The notes under the pieces were generated by a model. It was not told where the DNA came from and did no database searches. It saw only the letters and a list, made by a program, of their open reading frames with translations. From Mytilisepta virgata (taxonomy: Eukaryota > Mollusca > Bivalvia > Mytilida > Mytilidae), in NCBI GenBank assembly GCA_028015205.1, contig CM051520.1, positions 8,280,501 through 8,344,500 of the forward strand: a stretch of DNA of 64,000 nt, written 5' to 3'. Below are positions 1 to 11,984 of this stretch, piece by piece. Positions within the stretch are counted from its first letter, which is position 1. The number at the start of each line of letters is the position of its first letter. The translations under genes were made by a program, and so were the position numbers.

Positions 1-1510
1 TTGAATTCGAAATACTGCTAACATGATCCATATGTAATGAATAGGAAAAAAACACAGATGTACAGTTCATGTGAATTCGTAGAAAAATTGTGTTTTCATT
101 ATAGGTTTTTTCTTGCACTTTTGCACTCTATTGAATATTAGGTTGTAAATATCATCTATATGAAGGAAATATGTGTCCAATTTGAGTAATAACAAATGTT
201 ACATTTGTTGTACATTCCATGTAGTATGATAAACTCCTTTGTTAACGTCAGCAATGCTAAGGTAGAACCAAGACCATCTAATGACAGAGCTATACACTAC
301 TATTTTCACAAGATTTAACAGTTTTCTAACAATGAATTTAAAGTATCAATCATTATTCATTGCGGTATTTCATTATTCATTAAGCGGTCATGAATAACGA
401 AAAATGATTTTTTTCATTATTCATAGTATTTTGAATCTTGAAAAATGAAAAATTAATAATGGACGTACTTCAGTCCGGTCAATTTCTGACTAGTTTCGAA
501 ATACTAGCAACAGAGCTGTTGATACCCCCGGCGGGGGGAGGGGGGGGGGGGGGGGGCATACCATACATGTATAATGTACCAGCAGTGGTATCAAATCAGT
601 GTTAACAGTAAATTCTTTTGATAAAAATTTTAATGCACAAGGTGCTAAAGAGTATCTTCCTCGTTCATAGCTCTATATTTAAATGGTTTTGGGTTTAGCC
701 TTTGGGCATTTTGGGATTTGTATTTGCGCTTCAATATTTCGGATTATTTTTCAGTTGGTGTTCAACATTTTAGACCTTGAGCACAACCAGATGAGTTGTT
801 TTCTGACAAAATGTGCACATCTTGTGCATTTATTATTAATGTTATCTTTTGTGAGAATCTACAAGACAAAACTTGATGATTATTAAATTTTCTCTCATAT
901 CGATTGGTTTAGTAATTAAGTAATTAATATTTATTCATCCGTGGGAAGATGGATCCCCGGGAAAAATTGTTCTCGATACCTCAGGGTTTTTTCGAGTTTT
1001 TTTATTATATGACTATTTAAACTAGTTATTGTCTTGTATTAAATACAGGGGATTGTTATATATATCCATTTCTGGCCTCTCTATTTGAATTCGAAATACT
1101 GCTAACCTGATCCATATGTAATGAATAGGAAAAAAACCACAGATGTACAGTTCATGTGAATTCGTAGAAAAATTGTGTTTTCATTATAGGTTTTTTCCTG
1201 CACTTTTGCACTCTATTGAATATTAGGTTGTAAATATCATCTATATGAAGGAAATATGTGTCCAATTTGAGTAATAACAGATGTTACATTTGTTGTACAT
1301 TCCCTGTAGTATGATATACTCCTTTATTAACGTCAGCAATGGTAATATAAAACCAAGACTATATATATATCTAATGACAGAGCTATACACTACTATTTTT
1401 CACAAGATTTAACAGTTTTCTAATAATGAATTTAAAGTATCAATCATTATCCATTATTGGAAGCGGTATTTCATTATTCATTAAGCGGTCATGAATAACG
1501 AAAAATGAAA
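1..1510. repeat. Direct repeat pair, AT-rich interspersed repeat
   Basis: The sequence at 1-408 recurs at 1085-1510 in the same orientation, beginning 'ttgaattcgaaatactgc' and ending near 'gcggtcatgaataacg', with only scattered substitutions and small indels. The period is about 1.08 kb. Between the copies lie a run of G (530-556) and a separate dispersed repeat (570-840). No coding potential is visible. The first copy starts at the window edge, so the array may continue to the left. Confidence 0.85.
570..840 (+). repeat. Dispersed repeat, copy 1
   Basis: This segment contains 'ttcatagctctatattt', 'ttttgggtttagcc', 'caacattttagaccttgagc' and 'aaatgtgcacatcttgtgca'. Closely related text occurs twice at 18010-18560, with the same order of blocks. 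It is a multi-copy noncoding element. The short open frame inside it (683-886) has no recognisable domain and is judged chance. Confidence 0.6.
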
Positions 1511-1574
1511 TTTGAATGTTTACAGGACTCGCTTTACCATTACAATATAACTGGTGCCGTTAACGAAGAAGGAC

Positions 1575-1789
1575 TGGAGGTGGCCGAGTGGTCTAGGTAG
1601 TTCGTCATGACTACTAATGATCACTAGCCTGTCAACACTGAGGTTATGAGTTCGAATCTCACCTGTGGCGCGGTATCGGTGGTTCTCTCCTGGTACTCCG
1701 GCTTCCTCTATCAGTAAAAACTGGCCGCCGCGAAATAGCCAAATGTGCTGAAAACGGCGTAAAACCCCAACTAAACAAACAAACAAAAG
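1575..1789 (+). mobile_element. tRNA-derived SINE (Ser/Leu-type head, CAAACAAAC tail)
   Basis: The head carries an A-box-like 'tggccgagtggtctagg' and a B-box-like 'gagttcgaatctc', as in tRNAs with a long variable arm. The body ends 'gctgaaaacggcgtaaaac' and the tail is (CAAA)n. Two further copies lie on the minus strand at 10687-10905 and 59910-60176. This makes it a SINE family, possibly one of the V-SINE/RUDI type reported from molluscs; that family name is a guess. Confidence 0.85.
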
Positions 1790-2656
1790 AAACTCCACAA
1801 ATTGAATGCATTATACGATTTCTGATTGTGCGATTTTCAAAAATATGTGTTCGTAAAATACGAACGGAAAATCAGAAAAGGAATCAATTACATTAAATTA
1901 TTTGATAAATACACGTAATAGTTTATTGCAATTGATATTCAACAAATAACGGCGGAAAACTATTGAAATTTGAAATATGAACATTTGAAGAAATCGTGAT
2001 TGTTATTGTTTGAGCGCACAACGAAAAACAAATCCCCAAAACTATCGGGGTGCATGTACCTTCATCTGAATAAAGGAGATATTATTAAGAGGAAGATGGA
2101 TCCACGGGAAAAATTCTTATCGTATAATAGATAAATTCAATAACTATTTATGTTACAATTTACGCTATTGACACCGTTAGGACAGAGGTTCAAAATTTAA
2201 GTACTTAATATATACTATAGAAAGCAAAGAAATTCAATATTCTTCCAGTTCAAGGTTTATCACATACATGATTGTTTCATACGTATTGCAGGCAACCGGC
2301 CAAACACACTCGATCCACACTTTTCACGCATACTATTCACATGATACACATATTTAAGTTGATTATCGACAAAAGAATATCGATGCGACAAAAAATTGGG
2401 AAAAGTCGGTAAAATCGAAATTCAAAGGAAAGACAAACTCATGGGAAAGAAATATTTGAACGAGGATATAAACACTTGTCTTTGAAATGCAATATACATT
2501 GTAGCTTCCTGGTAAATAATTAGATCTTCGTTGCTTTCAGATCAACATTTTTGTCCACTTATTGACTATATGTACTAATAAAACAAATTCTGACAACACT
2601 TTATTTTACGTTAAGGAAATACAACATTAAATATCAAGTGAATAAATAAATAATTA
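1790..2656. other. AT-rich intergenic stretch, nothing recognised
   Basis: No open frame of note, no repeat shared with the rest of the window and no RNA gene was seen here. It lies downstream of the TIMP-A 3' end. Confidence 0.5.
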
Positions 2657-2708
2657 AAAAATCATAAACATGATTTCATTTTATACGTATATATCATTAT
2701 AATGCCTT

Positions 2709-2714
2709 TTTATT
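2709..2714 (-). terminator. Poly(A) signal of TIMP-A
   Basis: The minus strand reads AATAAA 42 nt beyond the TAA stop (2757-2759). This would give TIMP-A a very short 3' UTR. No other AATAAA lies closer. Confidence 0.55.
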
Positions 2715-2756
2715 CTTTCGCTAAATGCAAGGAACAAATAATCATTTAGCAAGGTA

Positions 2757-4107
2757 TTATCCACCAGGTACACCGATTGGCAGAGGGATAAGTGTAGGGC
2801 CACAATTGTGATTAAACCAACTGCATGATCCAAGTTTACGTCTACAAACACCAGTCCTAGCATAACATGTTTCTAGCTGATTATTATTTGGAGGAACTCG
2901 ACATTCACCTGGTAAATTAGCGTTCGTTACCTAAGAAAAATACAATAAACATTTTACTGTTACTGTACAGTAGACAAGTTATTCTAATAAATTTTGTTAA
3001 TATTATGTACATGTATATCCAAAGCCAAACAGAAATATTTTTAAAGTCTTAAACCAATAAAAATGTGAGGAATTCTCAAAAAAATAATAGAATGGATTTT
3101 TAAGGGAAAACAAGCACATTTTGGCATCTGAAATTTTTTGTACTACTCCCTGTTTAAACTAGTGGTTAATTTGTGAATTCCATTGGTCTACAAAGGGTCC
3201 GTTCACCCGTTTTACCGCACATTCGACAAATTATGCAAATCTACTATTTATTTACTATTTATTATTTACCGTACCTGTTATGTCTTTATTACAATCATTA
3301 TGATCATACATAGTTTTGATTAGATCAATATGACATAACCATATATTGAGATGATGCAAAGATATTATAATAAGGGATGCTACAAAGAGTTTATTGTGCT
3401 AAAAGTTAGTACTGTCAAAATATTAACGTTCAACTCTAAGCATATAAAACAAATTAAATTTCAATAATATAGTACCATTATTTTATCAATCATTATATAA
3501 GCATGTTTGATTTGATTCGAGATAAGCATAGCCAAATTAAATTCATTTAAATCAAATTATAAGCTTGTTTGAAGGTCCATTAGCATTTGTATTAAAAATA
3601 TTACCTTGCAATTGCAATTTCTTCTATACGAATATGGCCCATTCCTTGTCATTAGATAGATTACTTGTTTATAAGTCATTTGGGAAAATTCAAAATTGAA
3701 ATCACATAAACCAATCTGCCTTCTTCCACTAACCCATTTACCTAATAATATTAGGAAAAAAGATGTGTTATTAAACAACAATAGGTACATGTACACATAT
3801 GTGAAATATTAATGTAATTGTGCAAAAGAAAAATGAACTTTCGATTCTTTAACATTTTAGGGATATTAATATTTACATGTGTAACAAGTTTACCTCTCTT
3901 TCAAAGAAAAACTTCAATTATTGTTACTACATCATTTTGTTTTGGCCTCTGTATACGACTAAATGTAAAAAATATAATTACATTGTATGAAATAAGGTTC
4001 AACTTCACTTTTGCGTTTTTAATCATAAATAATTATTCAAATTTTGTATGTGACAAACAGTATTTTATAAATAATGCTAGACTCACAATTCAATGATATG
4101 AAAAAAG

Positions 4108-4157
<50 letters not shown>

Positions 4158-6400
4158 AAAATGTCAACATCCACATTTCCGTCTATATGTGTATTGTCTA
4201 AAGTGTATTTTATTGTTGTCGTTGCTGTGGAATTTTATTGAGTATTTTATCATTCTATATATATTTATTTCTGTGTTAAAATTTACACACCAAGCCTACA
4301 AGTTTCTGTATTTACATTTACCTCCTAATGCGTAAACAGTCCCTGTATTTAATCTAAGTCGACAGATTCCGTCATGTCCTGGGGTATACAGACTTCTCAC
4401 GAATCCCGCAGCTCCGTTATATCCCTGGTGATGAAAAATGACGTACTTTCTTCACATGCTTAACTAAATATTTTCCATAAGGATGTGTTTGCCAAATAGT
4501 TTTTTATGTTGAAATGTGTCCCCTAGTCTCAAATTAGTATTAAATATTGATAATTGATTTTACTTTGTGGATGCCTTTTGGGGGATTCTGATGGTACTGT
4601 CAAATCCACTGTTTACAGTCATGGTAGTTTTTGGTTTATAAAATTAAAGAGTATGAATCTCACTTCGGCAATACATTTCCTGGGATTGTTTGGTTCTATA
4701 TTTTTTGTTACTTTATTCCTTTTTTGATAATTTGTCCTATTTTTGAGTAATAGTTTTTGCTTTGTACATTTTTTACCTCGAGCATCGCTGCCTATATAAA
4801 ATTGCTGTATTACGCGCCTTGTACATCATATGTTGGTAGTCATCAACAGTTTCGTAAATAAATACAGTTGACTCTCGTTATCTCAAACTCTTTTATCTTA
4901 AAACTCCTGATATCTCAAAGTAATGTTTTGGTCCCTAGATTAAACTTTGCACTATATTTGCTCCTGATATCTCAAACTATTTTTGTTGGTTTATTCCACT
5001 TTGAGATAACGAGAGTTAACTGCAGTACTTTAAAATATAAATACCTTAATATTTGTCCATACTCTTATTCTGTATCTCCATTTTGCGAAGTTAAGATGAG
5101 GATCTGGTTGTGTGCCAGGGGGGCCAGGGATCAACTTCACAGAAAGTACTCTTCCAACCATTACTACAAAGATAAATTATTCTTTAATTGTTTACACGTA
5201 ACGTATATAAAAACAACTTGTAAACTGATATCCCATTCATTAAGTAAAACACAATCAGTTATAACCTTCAATTTATTAATTTTAAATTCAGCTATCTGTT
5301 ATCTCGTTGATGTCAAAGTAAGTGGCGTACCATTTCAGTTTCATAAATATGCAATTAAAATCAAATGAAAGGGAAGTAAAATGCCATTTCAAAATGTTGA
5401 CCACAAACTGTCGACTTCAGAAACAAATAAAAACCAATTGAGGTTATATTTATGTATATACAAGAACAGAGTGTAAAGGAATTGCTTATATATATTCTTT
5501 TAAAACTGGCTTTCCTTGACAACGACGATCTAACATAGAATCGTAATAACCAATTTGTAAACTGTTTGGGGGTGAAGTACAATGTATATTCTTTTAGCTT
5601 AGAATCTTAGAATTTCGAAGAGCGACTTGTCTCTACTGTCAAGTAACAATGGTAGCCCATTATTATGAAAAGTTGTTCGTACACAAATGAATAAAGCTGG
5701 TAAATTATTGCTTTGTTACAATGCGTCTTGGGGAAAGATAAACGAAAAGAAATTCTCTTGTTCACAATCGGACTTATAACAGATATTAGCCTTTTGTACT
5801 TAAGAAAATGAAACTTTATTAATAAGTACACGAAAACAGTTTTCTTATTGTTTCCAGTTTGAATATTAATAATTATTTTGAAAAACGTAAATCATCGTTA
5901 CTCAAATGGTGAAACATTGTTACAAAATAGTGCCAAATTGTTTGTATCTGTGATCAAAGTTTGAAAAAGACGGGTCTGTTAATTTTATTTGGTTTTTATT
6001 ACACATATCGTCGTGAACTAATGATGTTTCTTGTTGTAGTAACTGTTTACTGTTCTCGTTCACAATTTAAAAACTGTTTTTGGATTTTGATTTGTGTAAC
6101 CGTATCCTCAATTAAGCTTCATAATTTCTTTTATTTGGTAGATTTTTCACATTTTAAACGTTCAGAAAGGTTTTCATTAGTCTTACTTATGTGATATTCA
6201 ATTTTTTTTTTTTAAATATTTGTCCATAAAGACAAGATAAGTAAAAAAGCACAAGTTATATTTCTTGACTTACCAAAGTCACTTCTACAAAAGTTATTTT
6301 GTGGATGCCTAGGCGGTCCACAGGAACAACCTGTAACATATTTTACCGTCAGTAATGAAAATACTGCCAGGAATGTAAACGACAACACAGACTTTTCCAT
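2757..6400 (-). CDS. TIMP: Tissue inhibitor of metalloproteinase, paralogue A
   Basis: This is a secreted inhibitor of matrix metalloproteinases. Five exons join in frame: 6400-6274, 5163-5045, 4424-4322, 3741-3605 and 2930-2757, all with GT/AG borders, giving 219 aa. Residues 1-24 form a signal peptide. The mature chain should start at Cys25 as C-S-C, the N-terminal ridge that in TIMPs chelates the catalytic zinc of the protease. The netrin-like inhibitory domain spans exons 1-4 ('FCRSDFVMVGRVLSVKL', 'GLCDF', 'NCNCK') and exon 5 is the C-terminal domain. The mature protein has exactly 12 cysteines, matching the six-disulphide plan of vertebrate TIMPs. Intron phases are 1, 0, 1, 0, the same as in paralogue B 12.8 kb upstream. 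Start choice: this ATG directly precedes the hydrophobic signal core. Family assignment is firm; the target protease is unknown. Confidence 0.92.
4111..4152. repeat. (AT)n microsatellite in TIMP-A intron 3
   Basis: An uninterrupted alternating AT tract of about 20 units lies between the exons at 4322-4424 and 3605-3741. Confidence 0.95.
4865..5025. mobile_element. Short TIR element (pogo/Tigger-like MITE)
   Basis: A 161-bp element has inverted ends: 'cagttgactctcgttatctc' on the left and its near complement on the right (reading inwards 'ctgcagttaactctcg'). It is flanked by TA on both sides, as expected for Tc1/mariner-superfamily insertions. The inner part repeats the motif 'tatctcaaa'. It encodes nothing. 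It lies in intron 2 of TIMP-A and ends about 17 bp from the exon 2 splice donor. Confidence 0.75.
5785..5975 (+). repeat. Copy of the element also found at 11985-12985
   Basis: The text 'aaactttattaataagtaca', 'cttattgtttccag' and 'tctgtgatcaaagtttga' matches 11990-12110 in order and its complement at 12520-12660. It is a single partial copy in intron 1 of TIMP-A. Confidence 0.7.
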
Positions 6401-6445
6401 TTCAAAGTTTACGAGTATTCTGTGGTATTGTGTTAATATATTTAA

Positions 6446-6453
6446 TTTATATA
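6446..6453 (-). promoter_or_regulatory. TATA-like box upstream of TIMP-A
   Basis: The minus strand reads TATATAAA 46 nt before the ATG. This spacing would leave a very short 5' UTR. The region is AT-rich, so a chance match is likely enough to keep confidence low. Confidence 0.25.
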
Positions 6454-6671
6454 TAGGTTATAGTTAATACGGCTTGAAATGAAAAAAAATCTTTCCTTGT
6501 ATTATTCTTTCAGTTGGAAAAATTGCCATATTAAATGTAAAATTTATTCTAAAGAAGGTTAAATTGCACATCACATTAGAAATAATCCTTATTTTTATAC
6601 ATCACTGTATATAATACATTTCTAATTAAAACAATCACCCTATTTTTATGGTTTAAGTACAGAATGGTTTT

Positions 6672-7373
6672 TAAGCTCACATAGTTTAACATAGGACCCT
6701 ATGGGAAATTCACATAAAAAAATCTTCTTGTCTGAAACTACTTGCCCAATTAGAACAAAACTATGGTGGAATGGTCATAAGGTGGTCCTCTTTCAAAAGT
6801 GCGTCTGATGGCCCCGACCTCCGAGCAAGATGGTTGCCACAGCCGATCTTAGTTTAACATAGGACTCCAATTGCAACAAAACTTAGCAGCAATGGTCCTT
6901 AGATTGTCTTCTTTCAGAATTATGTCCGATCAACTAGACCATTAACCGCCACAACCGAACATAGTTTAACATAGGACTCTATGGGAAAATTCATTAAAAA
7001 ATCTTCTTGTCTGAAACTACTGAGCCAATTGGAATCGGACTTGACAGCTATGGTCCGTAGATGGTCCTCTATCAGAAATATGTCCAATGACTTGAAAATT
7101 TCAACCAAGATGGCCGCCACAGCCGAACTTAGTTTTACATGGGACACTATGGAAAATTCATTAAAAAATCTTCTTGTCCGAAACTACCGAGAGTTTGGAA
7201 CTAAACTTGGCAGCAATGGTCCTTAGATGGTCCTCTTCCAAATTATGTGTGTTGACCCAAACTATCAATCAAGATGGCCACTACAACCGAACTTTTAACC
7301 CTGAAGGAACTGGTCGCTATATGTTATAGGTAATGCACTATCAGGTGAGCGATACAGGCTCCTTGGAGCCTCT
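6672..7373 (-). mobile_element. Interspersed element of tandem ~150-bp monomers
   Basis: On the minus strand the 5' terminus reads 'gaggctccaaggagcctg' followed by 'tatcgctcacctg'; the far end reads 'tatgtgagctt'. Inside are four or five degenerate monomers, each with 'aatcttcttgtctgaaacta', 'ggtcctc', 'gccgccaca' and 'agtttaacatagga'. Related elements lie at 49286-50706, 51870-53348, 58991-60790 and from 63734 on. Both ends can form small hairpins. No protein is encoded. Confidence 0.75.
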
Positions 7374-8335
7374 GGTTTCGTTATACTGAATGTTTATACG
7401 TACATGTACAGAAGTAATACGAACAAATACCTACTTACCACTGTTCATTATTTTTACCCTTTATCAAGATGGGCTATTTGTTGATTTTTAGTCCCGTGTT
7501 TTGTTTTAACATGGTTAAGGTACGAAATTCGTTCATTTAATTGGTCGGTATTTCAATGTTAACATTTTCAATTGTCCTTTTCTAAGAGTTATGTTATCAC
7601 CTTGTGATTGATGACAGCAATACCCTCTACAAACGATCTACGTTTGGTTTAATTTTATCCACTCATCCGACGGCTGCAGCTGTTCAACGTATCCATGAAA
7701 ACCATATAGGAAAGGACTTTTTTGTCATTTGATCAAAAACGTATGGGGAATATTGTGACCAAAGTTGGGAGGAATGATGTATGGAAGAACTGCTACAAAC
7801 TATCCGCCGTTGGTTTTGGTTGGATCTTTTGATTTTGATTTTCAAAAATCTTCTCTGAAACGACATTATGAAATGTTTTTGAAACTTCGGAGGATTGATG
7901 GCAGCAGTAACTTCTACAAACAATCCACTTTTGGTGGAGATCCATCTGCTCACCCAGTGCTCACCCTATACCTGCGGCTGCTCAAAGTTTCCGTGGAAAT
8001 CATATGGGAAATGACTTATTTCCACTTGCTCAGGAACTAATGGGCAGATTGTAACCGATGTAGAAATCATATATGGAAGATCCTTCTTTTTAGGTCAAAG
8101 GTCAAATTTCAAGGTCAATTTGACATTTTGTGTTTCTTTAACAGCCTTGTGGATACAAAAGAGCTTACATTTTCAAATGGGCTAATAGAAGCCAAGTTAG
8201 CCTCTAGTTTAAAATTAGATCAAAAAACATAAACCTGTCTCCAACTATGTTTAATGACGCACTTCCTTTTAGACTGAAAAAATCCATAACTGTAATTTTC
8301 CTTTCCTTAAATTGATAATGATGAAAGACCATTGG
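7374..8335. other. Unassigned intergenic stretch with weak internal repetition
   Basis: The phrases 'ctgctacaaactatccgc' and 'acttctacaaacaatccac', each followed by a Phe/Asp-rich frame, hint at an internal repeat. 'gccaagttagcctctag' near 8190 resembles the ends of other dispersed elements. The open frame at 7765-8040 shows no recognisable domain. Confidence 0.35.
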
Positions 8336-8339
8336 TGAT

Positions 8340-10680
8340 TTCAGGCAGAAATAGAATTGTGTTTTTCAATATAGTCGTATATCACTCCTGGCTTAAAGTT
8401 CAATGAACACTTTACATAAATAGCAGAACGTTTATGTAGATGAAGGAGGAGTAAATTTGATAGACTTAAATATTTTGTCAAATCTAAATGTAACGATAAA
8501 ACAGAAGAATTTATTCTATCACCTATAAGTGTTCTTGATGTTAATTTATATCTAAAAAGACTTAACAAATCAAAGCCATTGGTTTAGATCATATTGGGCC
8601 AAACATTTAAGTATGTGCAGCGAAGTTATTGCTCCATCTTTAACATACTTATTTAATCTTAGTATTAGAAGTGGTAAATTTCCAAATATATTAAAGACTG
8701 TTGGAGGTTTTCCAATCTTCAAAAGTGGGAATGAATGTAATCCAGATAACGATAGACCCATTGAAGTTTTACCCTGTTTATCCAGTTATTGAAAAGCATA
8801 TTGCAAGTCAATTATATGCATACTTAAATGAAAAACATCTTATTATCGATTTTTAATCCGGTTTCAGACCTAAACATCCATGTTTCATGCACTGATAAAA
8901 AGGACAAATATACCTAAGGAGCAATCAAAACAAACGTAATCCATTGGACAGACAAACCCGGGAAGACAAATGAACAACCAAATGCACAACAAATAAACAC
9001 AGAAAACTAAAAAACAATGAACAACACGAACTCCTATAAAAACCAGGAGTGAACCCAGGTGCTCCGGAAGGGTAAGCAGTTCCTGCTTCGTATACGGCAC
9101 CCGTCGTGAAGTTCAACAAGTCAATCCGGTGGAAGTCACAAATCGATGGAGGCACATGAAAGGTTACGACAGTGGGAACAGGTCCAACATCATGTTAGAT
9201 ATTGGAACACTGTAATGGTCAATCAATTCGTGATGACGACCGTAAAATTTCCTAAGTGATGACATTAACTTTTCCTTGATAAAACCCTGGTTAAGAAGCT
9301 TTTGTGACAGCAGTAATAATCTTTGTCGAAAGTCATGGTAACTCACGCATGCCCTTGAAAATCGGATAAGCTGAGAAACGTAGACGCCATTTGCAGGCGA
9401 TGCTGGTATATTGCTACTCAAGAAGGGAAAATTAACAATAGGAAAGTTGAAGTCATCACGTTTTTCATAAAGTTTTGTCTTCAAACGTCCCTCATAGTCT
9501 ATTTCAAGAAACAAATCCAAATATGAAGCGGACTTTGGTGTATCTGTAGTATCCTTAATTTCAAGCTCACTGGGGTAGATAAGATGTAGAAAGAAAACTT
9601 GTGGACGAATGGTTAACAAATATAGATAACGGAGAAGTAAACGGGGTTGTATTTCTAGATTTGAACAAGGGTTTTGATTTGGTAAATCAAGGCATTTTAC
9701 TACAAAATCTTCACAAAATACTTTGTCAAATTCGAGAAACACAAAAACAGGTGTACCTCAAGGTTCTATTATTAGACCCTTGTTATTCATATTATAAATT
9801 AATGATTTACCACTTTATGTAGAAAATTCTCTATTAGATTTATATGCAGATGATTCTAATTTACATAGAAAATCTAAAAATGTAACTGAATTAAATAATA
9901 TTCCTCAAAATGATATTGATTACATTGAAAGATGGTGTACAGAAAATCATATGAAATTAAATCATAAGAAATGCAAATCAATGATTATAGGTTCTTTACC
10001 AAGACTTAATTATACGGAGACAAATTTGAATATTATCATTTCAAATGAACATATAGATAATGTTATGCATGAAAAGCTTCTTGGTTTGTATAATGATAAT
10101 AATTTGAACTGGACAGAACAGATAAATAAGATGTCTTGTACTGTTTCAAAAAGGATCAATTTGTTACAAAATATTCGAAAGTATTTACCTATACATATAG
10201 TTTAATTTATTTTAATGCATATATTCTTCCATTGTTTGATTACTGCTGCACCATATGGGCTAACCTTAATTTAAACAGCATTGAAAAACTTGGGAAGCTA
10301 TTAAAAAAGTCAGCTAGAATTATTTTAGAAGTTGATTTATATACATCTTTAAAATTATTATTTAATTGTTTACGATGGATTAGTATTGACAAGCGAATAC
10401 AATATCACAAAGCAATTCTTGTATTTAAATCACTGGACAAAATGGGGCCAAATTATTAAAGGTAAATTTCATTATGTTGAAAGACAAAATTATGATTTAC
10501 GTTCAGTCGATGCAAATTTTATGCATTTACCTACCCCAACATGTTGACCAAACACAGAAGTTTTGAAGAGAACATTTTTGTATTCTGGTTCTCAAATATG
10601 GTATAGTTTGTCAGTAGAAATTAAAAACTGTACATCTTTTTCAATCTGCAAACAGAAACGTTTTGAATTGTTTTTAAGTA
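8340..10680 (+). pseudogene. Degenerate LINE reverse transcriptase, split by an insertion
   Basis: Fragments of a jockey/CR1-type non-LTR reverse transcriptase can be read in several frames. Before the insertion: 'KAIGLDHIGPN', then 'EKHIASQLYAYLNEKHLIID' and 'SGFRPKH' at about 8570-8880. After it: 'DEWLTNIDNGEVNGVVFLDL' with a damaged A-box (9601-9690), 'TGVPQGS'-like remains, 'LYADDSNLH' carrying the YADD core (about 9840), 'WCTENHMKLNHKKC' (9935-9975) and the thumb and C-terminal region to about 10460. Stops and frameshifts are frequent and part of the catalytic core is deleted. It is dead and 5'-truncated. A Penelope-like fragment at 8901-9597 interrupts it, so the LINE is the older insertion. 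Confidence 0.85.
8901..9597 (-). mobile_element. 3' part of a Penelope-like retroelement nested in the LINE
   Basis: The minus strand carries a 192-aa open frame (9742-9164) with 'YLDLFLEIDYEGRLKTKLY', 'KRDDFNFPIVNFPF', 'GVYVSQLIRFSRAC' and 'LRKFYGRHHELIDHY'. This is the region after the catalytic core in a Penelope-like reverse transcriptase. It is followed by a noncoding 3' tail (about 9160-8901). A second relic of the same superfamily lies at 34960-36400. The catalytic YxDD region is missing, so it is 5'-truncated. LINE sequence resumes directly at both borders. The first residues of the open frame run into LINE sequence and are not part of it. Confidence 0.75.
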
Positions 10681-10686
10681 AATATT

Positions 10687-10905
10687 TTGTTTGTTTGTTT
10701 AGTTGGGGTTTAACGCCGTTTTCAGCACATTTGGCTATTTGGCGGCGGCCAGTTTTTATTGGTGGAGGAAGCCGGAGTACCCGGAGAGAACCACCGACCT
10801 TCGGTAGGAAAATTGGCAATCCTTGTCAATTAAGATCGGAGTCGAACACACCCCGCCACAGGTGAGATTCGAACTCACAACCCCAGCGTTGACAGGCTAG
10901 TCAGC
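10687..10905 (-). mobile_element. tRNA-derived SINE, second copy, head-truncated
   Basis: On the minus strand it has the same body and (CAAA)n tail as the copy at 1575-1789, with the B-box 'gagttcgaatctcacctg'. The tRNA head stops at 'gctgctgactagcctgtc', so the A-box part is lost or replaced. It lies directly beside the LINE 3' end. Confidence 0.85.
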
Positions 10906-11984
10906 AGCACATTGCTACAAATTGGAAAAGTTAAGCAATAAATCAATATGTGTTACATCATATTTCAATCATTATTTCCAATCATTTATGAAAAAGCCTT
11001 GTAATGAAGTAACAATAGCCGTGAATTTTTACCATCGATATGCATTTGTAGTGTTACGGCATATATTTTTGTCATTTTACATATTTGTCGCCTGAAACAA
11101 CATGCTCTCTAATCTGACGACACTTTCTGTTGCTACATGAAATGAGAATATTTCTCGGAAATGTCACAGTATCGTCGTTGACAAAATGTGCAGTAGTATA
11201 TTACATATTATTACACCTCAGTAAGTTTTTACTGTGTAAAACTTTATTCAGTAAAGTAACTGTTCCATCGCTTTTCGAGTTGGAAGAACTATTGCCCGGG
11301 GTAATAGTTTTTGAACTGTTACCCCGGGCAATAGTTCTTTTCGCAGACAAATTTTATTGGACAACGTCACGATAGTGGGCGTGTTTTGGGTGTAACGTTA
11401 TGATAGTGGGCATGTCAATAACATGTTATTGGCTTCAATTTTGTCCATTACTGTTAGTAAACACAGGTTTTTCGACATTTTGGAGAAATTTGAATGCACT
11501 TTTTGGTATAATAAAACAGTTATTGAACAGCTGTTTCGGAATATAGCAATTTTAACGCGTCGGGAAATAGTCAATGTCTCGGGACTAATAAAATCGCTAT
11601 ATCCCTCAACACTGTTCAATAATTATGTATTGTCGCCAAAGACAAGCACGAAGACCTGGATACATGTATAATATAAACTCAAGATAAAAAAAAAACTTTC
11701 AAGGCTTGAAGAATATACATCAACATGTACATTTTTGTATAATAGATAGTATATCTAGCGTTTTATGTAAGAAATGTATAGGCATAAAAAAACGTTATTC
11801 TTGCATGAAATTATTTTAATGAAATGTGGAGTATAGCTATCGACAACCATTGTCCCTAATGTAATAATTTCAGATAAAAAACTATGAAGAAAGTTCTAAA
11901 GCATTACCACAATTAAATTGATCCTTCTTTTGAATGTGGCTATTCCGTATAGTATATATTGTAGCCTTTCTAATTAAAAAAAAA
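10906..11984. other. Unassigned stretch containing one perfect hairpin
   Basis: No gene was recognised. The notable structure is a perfect inverted repeat, with 21-bp arms at 11284-11304 and 11319-11339 around a 14-nt loop and the GC-rich core 'ttgcccggggtaa'. The open frames here (11130-11375, 11423-11671) show no domain. Confidence 0.5.

Noticed and set aside
3818..4096. 92-aa plus-strand frame in TIMP-A intron 3
   Set aside because: AT-rich chance frame (Phe, Ile, Asn-rich), with no domain, lying within an intron of a supported gene.
4868..5368. 166-aa plus-strand frame
   Set aside because: It crosses a MITE and runs antisense to TIMP-A exon 2, whose minus-strand coding is supported by splice sites and family match.
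8885..9155. Two hydrophobic minus-strand frames of 71 and 76 aa
   Set aside because: They lie in the noncoding 3' tail of the Penelope-like fragment, overlap in different frames and show no domain.
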